This document shows, piece by piece, positions 9,323 to 15,961 of a stretch of 46,254 nucleotides of DNA. Within the stretch, counting starts at the first letter, position 1. Each line of letters starts with the position of its first letter. Made by a program: the position numbers and the translations under genes. Location: contig CAJXYE010000035.1 of assembly GCA_913063325.1 (NCBI GenBank), positions 1 to 46,254 of the forward strand, given 5' to 3'. Source of the DNA: an uncultured Colwellia sp. GTDB lineage: Bacteria; Pseudomonadota; Gammaproteobacteria; Enterobacterales; Alteromonadaceae. The notes under the pieces were generated by a model. That model did no database searches, was not told the origin of the DNA, and was given only the letters and a program-made list of their open reading frames with translations.

Positions 9323-9393
9323 GGTCATAACATACTTGCATAATTGAATTGAAATATCAGATTTCATCAAGTGCATGTAGGGAAACTTAACAA

Positions 9394-9969
9394 CTATTTT
9401 AGCCGACTATTAGAATAATCTTTAGTTTGAACTGGTCGATAGCCCTTACCTCTTGTTTTAGCTAAGTAAGATAAGTGATAAATGGCATCTTGCCGTGATT
9501 GGTAATCATCACGGTAAACCATGTGATAGGGGACCATTGTCATGTGACCCCCTCTAACAAACCACCAAGTGTCTTGAATCATCTCCCATATATAATCAGG
9601 TACTCTAACCTTTCGCCCCTCTACAAATATCGCCATGTGATAATGCTGCTGCTTTGAGCGTTCTTGTTCTCTGCACCACGCATACCCAATATCATTAAGT
9701 TTGTGTTTAGCTCTTAACCTATTAAATAGTACCTTTATAAATTTTGATATTTGAGTATTGTTGTCGGTATGAATATCTAAGTGAAGATCAAACCTAACCA
9801 CAAGCACTCTGCTGTATTGCCGAGTCATTGCATTAAGTTGATTGATGATTGCTTTTAAAGGCTTCGTATAGATGGCTAGTGGATAACCTGATTTACTATA
9901 ACCTGCATTAATCGACCAAATTTCTTTATCAACAGTAATGTATTCTGATGTGGTGGAATATTTACTCAT
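9394..9969 (-). CDS. YfjJ/YagK-like, inovirus Gp2-family protein
   Basis: A 191-residue protein similar to the inovirus Gp2 / YagK-YfjJ family found on prophage-like islands. Visible features are a beta strand VLVVRFDLHLDIH, a CREQERSKQQHYHMAIFVEG stretch in which HYH resembles the HUH metal-binding motif of rolling-circle replication proteins, and a C-terminal AIYHLSYLAKTRGKGYRPV with a Tyr-x2-Leu-x-K arrangement that could hold the nucleophilic tyrosine. The domain is known mainly as a relative of filamentous phage replication initiators; replication activity here is an inference. Its start (ATG at 9969-9967) is 300 bases downstream of the preceding gene on the same strand, so it may have its own promoter. 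Its presence suggests the excised element could replicate. Confidence 0.7.
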   Translation of the reverse strand: MSKYSTTSEYITVDKEIWSINAGYSKSGYPLAIYTKPLKAIINQLNAMTRQYSRVLVVRFDLHLDIHTDNNTQISKFIKVLFNRLRAKHKLNDIGYAWCREQERSKQQHYHMAIFVEGRKVRVPDYIWEMIQDTWWFVRGGHMTMVPYHMVYRDDYQSRQDAIYHLSYLAKTRGKGYRPVQTKDYSNSRLK

Positions 9970-10268
9970 AATACTAAAGACATACTTAGATATTATTTAA
10001 TACCCCCACCAAAGTTAGTAAACACTATCGCAGCTATAAGCCCTTAGTTATAAAGGCGCTATGTAAAAATAAAAATAATTGCAAAACAAAAACCCGATAA
10101 TCAGATTTCATTTTATTACATGCTAAATCGAGTGTTTTAACCTAAGGTTTTATAAGGTGATGTTCATAATTCTAATTTATGTATATAATCCTTTTGTTGG
10201 CTGACGGTCACTGTCTCGAAACTATAACCGCCAGCATTAATATCAAAGCCTATTACTGAGTAGCCTCA
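9970..10268. other. Spacer with hairpin, possible origin or leader
   Basis: A gap of 299 bases in front of the YfjJ/Gp2-like gene. An imperfect hairpin occurs at 10200-10235 (GCTGACGGT / ACCGCCAGC, one mismatch, 18-base loop) and a short palindrome AACCTAAGGTT lies near 10139. Such a structure beside a possible replication initiator could be an origin, but it could equally be a leader or terminator of the upstream gene. No gene is seen. Confidence 0.4.
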
Positions 10269-10637
10269 TTAATGGGTTTTGTTTCTTAAGTCTTTAAGCT
10301 CCTTATATCTGAGTTTTTTATTTTCGATGGCCTTAGGTACTCGTTTCGCCTCTCGCACTGCTAGAGCTGCGCTGTTATTGCAGTGTTTGACCTTAGCTTC
10401 AGCTCTTGCTATCAAATCTGCTTTTAAGTCTCCATTGATGTGTCTTGCATCTAATCTCCAATAGCCTCTACCATGAATTAATAACCCATGTGTAGTTCTA
10501 AGCCCCTTAATAACATCTCTAACAGGTGTATCCTCGCACAGAGGCCGTAACTCTTTCGATGAGTGATATTCGAGGTCGGTTAATGCCATAAGAACGGCAA
10601 GTTGTTTGTCTGATATTGGTTTGTTTAAGTCAACCAT
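10269..10637 (-). CDS. Hypothetical protein, possible winged-helix fold
   Basis: A 122-residue basic protein that I do not recognise. The N-terminal half (ISDKQLAVLMALTDLEYHSSKELRPLCEDTPVRDVIKGLRTTHG, then GRGYWRLD) has the pattern of a winged helix-turn-helix: three helices, then a two-strand hairpin. The C-terminal half is a long charged helix (LIARAEAKVKHCNN ... RVPKAIENKKLRYKELKDLRNK), probably coiled coil. It starts two bases after the AlpA stop on the same strand, so it is almost certainly co-transcribed and translated with it. A DNA-binding role in island control or replication is likely but not shown. Confidence 0.7.
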   Translation of the reverse strand: MVDLNKPISDKQLAVLMALTDLEYHSSKELRPLCEDTPVRDVIKGLRTTHGLLIHGRGYWRLDARHINGDLKADLIARAEAKVKHCNNSAALAVREAKRVPKAIENKKLRYKELKDLRNKTH

Positions 10638-10639
10638 AA

Positions 10640-10828
10640 CTAAGCACCTCCTTGATTGTCATCAAGCCATTGCTCTATTACTGAGGTTTTCCAGCCTAAG
10701 CATTTGCCATTAAGTAAAATAGGAGGGGGAAGGACTCTGTCTTTTTTCCAATATCTCCAAATCGTAACTTTAGATTTATTAATAAGTGCGGCTAAGTCAG
10801 CCAAGGACATTATCTGATTATTCAGCAT
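10640..10828 (-). CDS. AlpA-family regulator / excisionase-like protein
   Basis: A 62-residue protein. The start is ATG at 10828-10826, which has AAAGG at a proper distance; the longer frame back to 10921 has no ribosome binding site and runs through a palindrome. The sequence MSLADLAALINKSKVTIWRYWKK is a MerR/AlpA-like helix-turn-helix, followed by LPPPILLNGKCLGWKTSVIEQWLDD, the wing and terminal helix typical of AlpA (PfxxG...W...I..Wl). AlpA-type proteins activate or direct excision of P4-like prophages and islands by acting on integrase expression or on the att sites. The leader contains two symmetric structures (10834-10875 and 10893-10948) that probably control it. Two bases separate it from the next gene. 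Confidence 0.85.
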   Translation of the reverse strand: MLNNQIMSLADLAALINKSKVTIWRYWKKDRVLPPPILLNGKCLGWKTSVIEQWLDDNQGGA

Positions 10829-10833
10829 TGTTT

Positions 10834-10875
10834 TTACCTTTGTTAATGAATGCCAAGTAATAATAACAAAGGTAA
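10834..10875 (-). promoter_or_regulatory. 12 bp inverted repeat over the alpA ribosome binding site
   Basis: TTACCTTTGTTA at 10834-10845 and TAACAAAGGTAA at 10864-10875 are perfect inverted copies separated by 18 bases. In the alpA mRNA the arm next to the start codon contains AAAGG, the likely ribosome binding site, so a 12 bp hairpin would hide it five bases before ATG. As DNA it could also be a dimer operator. Confidence 0.7.
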
Positions 10876-10892
10876 TACATTGAAATAATTGG

Positions 10893-10948
10893 GGGATAAG
10901 TAAAATAACTTTCCCCCCCATGGGGGGAGAATATAAATTACTTATCCC
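10893..10948. repeat. Concentric double palindrome
   Basis: Outer arms GGGATAAGTA (10893-10902) and TACTTATCCC (10939-10948) are exact inverted copies. Exactly centred between them is CCCCCCATGGGGGG (10914-10927), a perfect 14 bp palindrome. Both share the centre 10920.5. The structure begins right after the stop codon of the unknown 223-residue gene and lies upstream of alpA. It may be an operator, an extruding cruciform, an origin element or a transcription boundary. Confidence 0.8.
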
Positions 10949-11620
10949 TCATGGCTCAATATCTTTTTTATAAGCAAGCCACCTGTAATACGTTTTTTGA
11001 ATCAACTTATAATGTTCAAAATTTTCATCAATCAATACTTTATATTCCACTTCACCTTTTACAATTTTTGATAAATGCTCTTTGACACTCTTTCTATCAA
11101 TACCTAAATTTTTAGATGTTCCAGAAATTGTTTTTATTTCGAAATAAGTCATTAATGTCTCAACCCAGAGGAATGGACTTGATTTCGGTGCATGATTAGG
11201 TTTTTTATATTTGATTGAATTGTATTCGTTTACCGTTGTACTAAGGGGTAGTTTCAATAGGTCGTTTTTTAAAGAATGTTTAACTAACTCTTCTACTATC
11301 GGGTGCTGTATTTCCGAATTAACCCATAATGATATAAGCCCAATAATAAATCGAGGTTCCATGACATTACCTGTAGCTATATATTCGGTGATACGGTTAA
11401 TAGACTCAGCTTTGTGATCGTTCCAGCCCCGAAGAGCCTCTTGAGCGAACTCTTCACCAATACTTATTTTGTTATAATCCCTAAGTTCATTAACCTTACC
11501 CCGTAAATCATCGAACATAGCATTAACGCTTGGGCTACTATTAAAGGCCTTTTTTTCTGCTTTTGTCATATATAAGTAAAAGCTGGCCTTGTTTAATAAA
11601 TATACAAAATATTCCATCAT
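10949..11620 (-). CDS. Hypothetical protein coupled to the integrase
   Basis: A 223-residue protein that I do not recognise. It has no signal peptide. Residues 20-85 are helical and charged; MEPRFIIGLISLWVNSEIQHPIVEELV (about 88-113) looks like a helical bundle. A likely helix-turn-helix lies at about 166-186 (ISGTSKNLGIDRKSVKEHLSKI), followed by a basic aromatic tail (HYKLIQKTYYRWLAYKK). Its ATG overlaps the integrase stop as ATGA (11617-11620), so translation is coupled. Position and the putative DNA-binding segment suggest a partner in recombination or a transcription regulator of the island, but this is inferred. It is more A+T-rich and less conserved in look than the host genes. Confidence 0.72.
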   Translation of the reverse strand: MMEYFVYLLNKASFYLYMTKAEKKAFNSSPSVNAMFDDLRGKVNELRDYNKISIGEEFAQEALRGWNDHKAESINRITEYIATGNVMEPRFIIGLISLWVNSEIQHPIVEELVKHSLKNDLLKLPLSTTVNEYNSIKYKKPNHAPKSSPFLWVETLMTYFEIKTISGTSKNLGIDRKSVKEHLSKIVKGEVEYKVLIDENFEHYKLIQKTYYRWLAYKKDIEP

Positions 11621-12945
11621 TTAGCTCCAAACGACAGCACATTGCTAGTTGTTGCAACATCGTTAAGATTTCGCTCCCATATCTCTAATGCCCTGAGCTT
11701 TTCGGGCATATATTCATAACGGTCATAATGTTTTGAACTAACATCCTGTAAAGCATGATTTTGAAGCCTGTCACGGATAGATTTACTAATACCTAACTCG
11801 CCCATTAAGGTTTTACAGGTTCTTCGAATATCACGGGGTATAAACGAGCGTATGTCGCTTTTGTCACGGTAGCGACTAATTGCCTTAGATAGTGAATCTA
11901 AGTTGATATGTTGCACCTCACTGAACCTATGAGGGAATATAAAGTCACTGGTGCTATTGGCTTGTTGATTGGTTAATATCGTCATTGCTGAATCGGTTAG
12001 CGGTATAAGGTGTGGTCTTTTGTTTTTTGAAATATCAGCAGTGACTAATAAGGTCTTAGATTCAAAGTTTACAGAACTCCATTTTGAGCTAGCAAGTTCA
12101 TAAGGGCGTTGTCCGCCAGTATAAAAACATAATATTATTAAGTTGCGGATATGGCTGCCCATATTGAATCGGATAAACTCATTTTCTAAATCACATAATA
12201 ATTGTTTAACTTCACTAATAGTAAGGAAGTGTTCGCCAATTCTTTCAGCTGATTTTTGTTTGGGAATTGCAGATACGGGGTTAAACAATAAACCAAATTT
12301 AGCATTACCAATATAATTAGCAGGGTCATTGTCATGCGCTAAACCATAATTAAATGCAGCCATTAAGTAACTTCTTACTCTATTGCTTTGCGTGTTCGCC
12401 CCACGCTTTATCATGTGGGCCAATATTAAAATCAAGTCGTCTTTACTTACATCTTTAGCTTTGGTCGCTGGCGCTATGAATGGATATACTTCTTTTTCTA
12501 ATGCATCGAAAACAGCTTTAAAGGTTCGCTTACCGTCTTTTTCCATTTGTGCGGTATAGCTTGTAAATAATTGTTCAATGCTACCCTTTTGCGCTTCAAG
12601 CTTTACCTTGTTCTCTTTTTCATGGTTAATGATTTCCAGTTCAAGTCTTGGATCATCTCCACGCTGTAACATGGCTCCGAACTCTTTCGCCTTTTCTCTA
12701 GCACCAGCCAAGCTAATACCGAGTACCTTATCAGTAGTTTTGCCGCCATCATTGGGAACATTACCAATTAATATGAAATTGGCCTTAGCTCCTGCAAAAT
12801 ACCTGAAAACAAAGCGCTTACTACCACTAGGATAAACCTTAACGCATAAGCGGCCCATTCCTTTGCTGCCATTATCATCTGAGGCATAGTATGCAGAACT
12901 CTTTTTAAGTAGCCCTGTAATCTTGTTTGGGGTTAATTTTGCCAT
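11617..12945 (-). CDS. int: Tyrosine recombinase (island integrase)
   Basis: A 442-residue tyrosine recombinase of the P4-like class, which integrates and excises the element at the tRNA repeat. Residues 1-110 are the DUF4102-type arm-binding domain, including GISLAGAREKAKEFGAMLQRGDDP. A core-binding helical domain follows (about 120-220). The catalytic domain shows R280 (YTGGQRPYELASSKW), a beta-hairpin lysine K309, R374 in RDIRRTCKTLMGELGIS, H397 in LQNHALQDV and the nucleophile Y407 in KHYDRYEY. The usual first His of the HxxR motif is Arg (R371). It starts at ATG 12945 with GGAAGAG upstream. It overlaps the next gene by four bases. Repeats that match the arm sites lie just upstream of its start, suggesting autoregulation. 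Confidence 0.95.
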   Translation of the reverse strand: MAKLTPNKITGLLKKSSAYYASDDNGSKGMGRLCVKVYPSGSKRFVFRYFAGAKANFILIGNVPNDGGKTTDKVLGISLAGAREKAKEFGAMLQRGDDPRLELEIINHEKENKVKLEAQKGSIEQLFTSYTAQMEKDGKRTFKAVFDALEKEVYPFIAPATKAKDVSKDDLILILAHMIKRGANTQSNRVRSYLMAAFNYGLAHDNDPANYIGNAKFGLLFNPVSAIPKQKSAERIGEHFLTISEVKQLLCDLENEFIRFNMGSHIRNLIILCFYTGGQRPYELASSKWSSVNFESKTLLVTADISKNKRPHLIPLTDSAMTILTNQQANSTSDFIFPHRFSEVQHINLDSLSKAISRYRDKSDIRSFIPRDIRRTCKTLMGELGISKSIRDRLQNHALQDVSSKHYDRYEYMPEKLRALEIWERNLNDVATTSNVLSFGAK

Positions 12946-12960
12946 ATCTCTTCCATGTTG

Positions 12961-13007
12961 CTAACTAGACCTTGTTTGTGACGGGGTCTAGTTGTGGGTC
13001 TAGTTAG
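12961..13007. repeat. Right arm-type repeats overlapping the int promoter region
   Basis: TTGTGGGTCTAGTTAG at 12992-13007 matches the left arm repeat. A further GGTCTAGTTG lies at 12984-12993, and CTAACTAGAC at 12961-12970 is the inverted copy of GTCTAGTTAG at 12998-13007. The cluster begins 16 bases upstream of the integrase start codon, so bound integrase or excisionase could block int transcription. Confidence 0.68.
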
Positions 13008-13131
13008 AGTGTAACTTAATGAAAGAAGTTAAAACAAGAGGAAAGCTGATTGTTTATTATTTCCATTGATATATATGGTCTTTATGGGGTTTTTAATCTG
13101 AATGTTATTTGATGAAATGTATATGTCGCTT

Positions 13132-13184
13132 GACTCATAATCGGCAGGTCCGCAGTTCAAGTCTGCGAAGGCCCACCATTTTCA
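13132..13184 (+). repeat. attR: 53 bp copy of the tRNA 3' half
   Basis: A perfect copy of 5511-5563 that lacks the acceptor 5' strand and the D-arm, so it is not a functional tRNA. It marks the right junction of the island. Presumably this is the 3' end of the original tRNA gene, displaced by integration. Confidence 0.93.
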
Positions 13185-13436
13185 TTATAAAAAAGTTACA
13201 TTCGATCATTAATATAAAGTTATCTGAAGTGAACCTTATTTCTTCAATAGCTCTAGTCATTCGAATGGAAACTGTCTCAGAATAAATTCAATCAAATCCT
13301 ACTTAACTAGTCACATTCAAAGTTAGTTCCACGCAGAATATTGCTCCCTAAAGTGACGTAAAAGTTGTTTACTACCCAAAGCTAGCAAAATAATTTACAG
13401 TGTTTATATAAATTCTAATAATAAATTATATAAATC

Positions 13437-14099
13437 ATGCAAGCATCAAAAAAATCAATTAATTACAATAACCTTTTTATTTACTTTCTAGCCTTTAGCA
13501 GTGGTTTCTCTATCATGTGTATTGAGCTGTTAGCGGGTCGAATTCTAGCACCTTTTTTTGGTAGTAGTGTTCATATATGGGGCAGCATTATCACAGTGTT
13601 TATGCTCAGTTTATCATTCGGGTATCTATTAGGTGGTAAGCTTTCAACTCATTCAGCTTCACTTACTCGTTACGGCGCTATTTTTATCATTGCGGGACTA
13701 ACCTTATTACCCATAGTTACTTCAAGCGAATGGTTGATGGAAAGTATTTTCTTAGCGGTGGAAGATTCGCGTTATGGCTCTTTGTTAGCATCAACAGCAC
13801 TATTTTTTATTCCTACTATTATCTTAGGCATGTTGTCTCCCTATTCGGTTAGATTATTAGTAAAGAACTCTAATGAAAGTGGGCAGGTGGCGGGAAAATT
13901 GTACTTCGTTTCAACATTGGGCAGTGCAATCGGTACTATTATCACGTCATTCTATCTGGTCTTGTGGTTTGATATTAATACCATTGTATTGAGTGTGAGT
14001 TTGGTACTCAGTTTGTTAGGTATCACAACAATTGCACTGGCAAAAGTGTATGCTAATTTTTATAAAGCTGAAGTACAACGAGAGATCAGTCATGCCTAA
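13437..14099 (+). CDS. Six-span membrane protein, N-terminal half of a spermidine synthase-like system
   Basis: A 220-residue membrane protein with six predicted spans at about 11-32, 45-67, 76-96, 113-135, 152-177 and 180-204. SSGFSIMCIELLAGRILAPFFGSSVHIWGSIITVFMLSLSFGYLLGG is the conserved start of the fused membrane/spermidine-synthase-like family, in which this part precedes a methyltransferase-fold domain in one chain. Here the chain ends after span six, and the catalytic-fold partner is a separate gene overlapping it by eight bases. The start at ATG 13437 has only a weak ribosome binding site. It lies just outside attR, so it belongs to the host flank. Transport or membrane anchoring is possible; no function is proven for this domain. 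Confidence 0.8.
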   Translation: MQASKKSINYNNLFIYFLAFSSGFSIMCIELLAGRILAPFFGSSVHIWGSIITVFMLSLSFGYLLGGKLSTHSASLTRYGAIFIIAGLTLLPIVTSSEWLMESIFLAVEDSRYGSLLASTALFFIPTIILGMLSPYSVRLLVKNSNESGQVAGKLYFVSTLGSAIGTIITSFYLVLWFDINTIVLSVSLVLSLLGITTIALAKVYANFYKAEVQREISHA

Positions 14100-15030
14100 T
14101 TCAATAAATAAGTTTATCTACTGCGCTGGTTTTTTACTGAGCGTTTGTCTTGTCAATAACGCGATAGCTGAAGTTGTCCACAGTGAGCGATCTTTGTATC
14201 GAAATATTCTTGTGGAAGATAACGGTGACTTACGTTGCTTAAAGTTTAATGTTAAGAGTAATAAAACACGACAAAGCTGTTTCAATAAAAGCCAGCCAGA
14301 ACAATTAGTGTTTAATTACACTAAGCAATTATTAACCGGGTTATTAGTTAATCCTGAGCCTCAGCGTATTTTAATTATTGGCCTTGGCGGCGGCACTATG
14401 TCAAATACTCTCCATAAGTTATTACCTGATAGTTATATTGATAATGTAGAAATAGACCATAGCGTTATTAAAGTTGCTCGAGAATATTTTGGTTTCTTGG
14501 AGAATGAGCAAATAAAAACCTATAGCCAAGACGGAAGAGTTTTTGTCAAAAGGGCTGTGTTAAAGAAACAAGAGTACGACTGGATCATACTTGATGCTTT
14601 CAATGGCGATTACATTCCTGAGCACTTAATGACTAAAGAGTTTCTAGAAGAAACTAAAAGCCTACTGTCCAAAAAAGGCATATTAACGGCAAATACTTTT
14701 TCTTCTAGTAAGTTATATGGCTATGAATCAGCAACGTACAAAGCTGTTTTTGGTGACTTTTATCAAGTGAGCAATAAAGATAATAATAATCGAATTATAC
14801 TAGCCGGTAAAAATGGTCTAGATCAAAATTTTAATCGTGCACAAGAGCCAGTAAGCAAAAATGGGAGTATCAATAAGTTATCTATTGAGTTACTTGCCAT
14901 TGGAGTCGATGCAAAAGAGCTTTATCAAAATATGAAATCAACCGCGATTCATCAAAATTGGTCTGACGACAATCCAGTATTAACCGATCAATTTGCACCA
15001 GCAAACTTACTTAATATTGATACTGATTAG
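14092..15030 (+). CDS. Spermidine synthase-like (aminopropyltransferase-fold) protein with N-terminal signal
   Basis: A 312-residue protein. The start is ATG 14092, overlapping the previous stop by eight bases in another frame; it gives a signal-like N-terminus (NKFIYCAGFLLSVCLVNNAIA, then EVV). The body has a Rossmann SAM-type fold: ILIIGLGGGTMSNTL, an acidic strand end VEIDHSV, DGRVFV, and YDWIILDAFNGDYIPEHL, as in spermidine synthases. Whether it makes spermidine is unknown; the usual N-terminal substrate-binding hairpin is divergent. If the N-terminal segment is exported or is a seventh span, the enzyme domain would face the periplasm, which is unusual for a SAM-fold protein. Translationally coupled to the six-span gene. 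Confidence 0.78.
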   Translation: MPNSINKFIYCAGFLLSVCLVNNAIAEVVHSERSLYRNILVEDNGDLRCLKFNVKSNKTRQSCFNKSQPEQLVFNYTKQLLTGLLVNPEPQRILIIGLGGGTMSNTLHKLLPDSYIDNVEIDHSVIKVAREYFGFLENEQIKTYSQDGRVFVKRAVLKKQEYDWIILDAFNGDYIPEHLMTKEFLEETKSLLSKKGILTANTFSSSKLYGYESATYKAVFGDFYQVSNKDNNNRIILAGKNGLDQNFNRAQEPVSKNGSINKLSIELLAIGVDAKELYQNMKSTAIHQNWSDDNPVLTDQFAPANLLNIDTD

Positions 15031-15264
15031 CCCTAAGCATTAATATCAGTATTAATATTAACTTACCCTTAACTAGCGTTTATTAACGATTAAATGAGCG
15101 CTAGTGACAGCTTAACTAGTACTCATTATTTCTATCAATCGAGCAGGGATTTTTAATGTGTTTGTTGATCTTACTAACACAGAAGACAAATATAGATAAA
15201 ATCCCTCTAACATCCAGCCAATTTATGTGAGAATGAATAAACTCACTTCATTGGATCAAAAAAC

Positions 15265-15891
15265 ATGTCAGTTTTCGAAATAAAACACCCTCTAGTACAA
15301 CATAAAATCAGTCTAATGCGTGCCAAAGATATGAGCACTCGTAATTTCCGACAATTATCTGCTGAAGTTGGCAGTTTATTAACTTATGAAGCGACTAAAG
15401 ACCTTGAACTAGAAGACTTCCAAATGGAAGGTTGGGACGGTGAATTAACGGGGCAGCGATTAGTAGGTAAAAAAGCGACGGTTGTTCCTATATTACGTGC
15501 TGGCATCGGTATGTTAGATGGTGTATTAGAATTAATACCTAGTGCAAAAATTAGTGTGGTGGGCTTATATCGCGATGAAGAAACGCTAGAGCCTGTTACT
15601 TACTTTGAAAAACTAGCCGGTGATATAGAGCAGCGTATGGCCTTGATCATCGACCCTATGCTGGCTACTGGCGGCTCAATGAATGCGACCATTGATATAT
15701 TAAAAAAAGCAGGTTGTAGAGATATTCGAGCATTAGTTTTAGTTGCTGCCCCTGAAGGTCTTGAAAAGGTAAAAGCTGCTCACCCTGATGTCGATATTTA
15801 TACCGCATCTATTGATGACCACTTGAACGAAAATGGTTATATTATTCCAGGGCTTGGTGACGCGGGTGATAAAATATTTGGTACCAAATAA
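15265..15891 (+). CDS. upp: Uracil phosphoribosyltransferase
   Basis: A 208-residue enzyme of pyrimidine salvage that joins uracil to PRPP to give UMP. The start is [19 protein letters not shown], typical of the family. [18 protein letters not shown] is the family-specific uracil region, the PRPP-binding loop is [18 protein letters not shown], and the C-terminal uracil-binding part is [15 protein letters not shown]. Length equals E. coli Upp (208). GGA lies ahead of ATG 15265. It is followed after 70 bases by uraA, the classic salvage pair of transferase and permease. No purine- or pyrimidine-type operator was recognised in the 234 bases upstream. Confidence 0.97.
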   Translation: MSVFEIKHPLVQHKISLMRAKDMSTRNFRQLSAEVGSLLTYEATKDLELEDFQMEGWDGELTGQRLVGKKATVVPILRAGIGMLDGVLELIPSAKISVVGLYRDEETLEPVTYFEKLAGDIEQRMALIIDPMLATGGSMNATIDILKKAGCRDIRALVLVAAPEGLEKVKAAHPDVDIYTASIDDHLNENGYIIPGLGDAGDKIFGTK

Positions 15892-15961
15892 AGGCTCTTG
15901 CAGTTAAGTGTTACTCATTATCAATAAAGTTAAATAATATAACTACTCAATAGGACCTTTT

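Larger units (their letters stand above)
5511..13184. mobile_element. Integrated mini-island in tRNA-Ile2 (7.7 kb)
   Basis: The segment is bounded by a perfect 53 bp direct repeat of the tRNA 3' half and carries a tyrosine integrase next to the right end, transcribed away from it, the classic layout of a tRNA-borne genomic island. The - strand module is integrase, an unknown coupled gene, an AlpA-like regulator, an unknown gene and a YfjJ/Gp2-like gene. The + strand side carries a heparinase-like lipoprotein and a small membrane protein. No structural phage, terminase, relaxase or mating-pair genes are seen. It is thus either a non-autonomous integrative element, a phage satellite, or a small integrative element mobilised by a helper. 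The flanks match host-type genes on both sides. Confidence 0.9.

Noticed and set aside
10829..10921. Longer start for the AlpA-like protein (ATG at 10921)
   Set aside because: The start codon is the centre of the C/G palindrome, there is no ribosome binding site, and the added residues do not belong to the AlpA family.
13132..13184. Second tRNA gene
   Set aside because: Only the 3' half is present; the acceptor 5' strand and D-arm are missing. It is the attR repeat.
13437..15030. Frameshift pseudogene of a fused spermidine synthase-like gene
   Set aside because: The second gene has its own ATG and a signal-like N-terminus, and the first ends normally after span six, so two coupled genes fit better. 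A sequencing or real frameshift is still not fully excluded.
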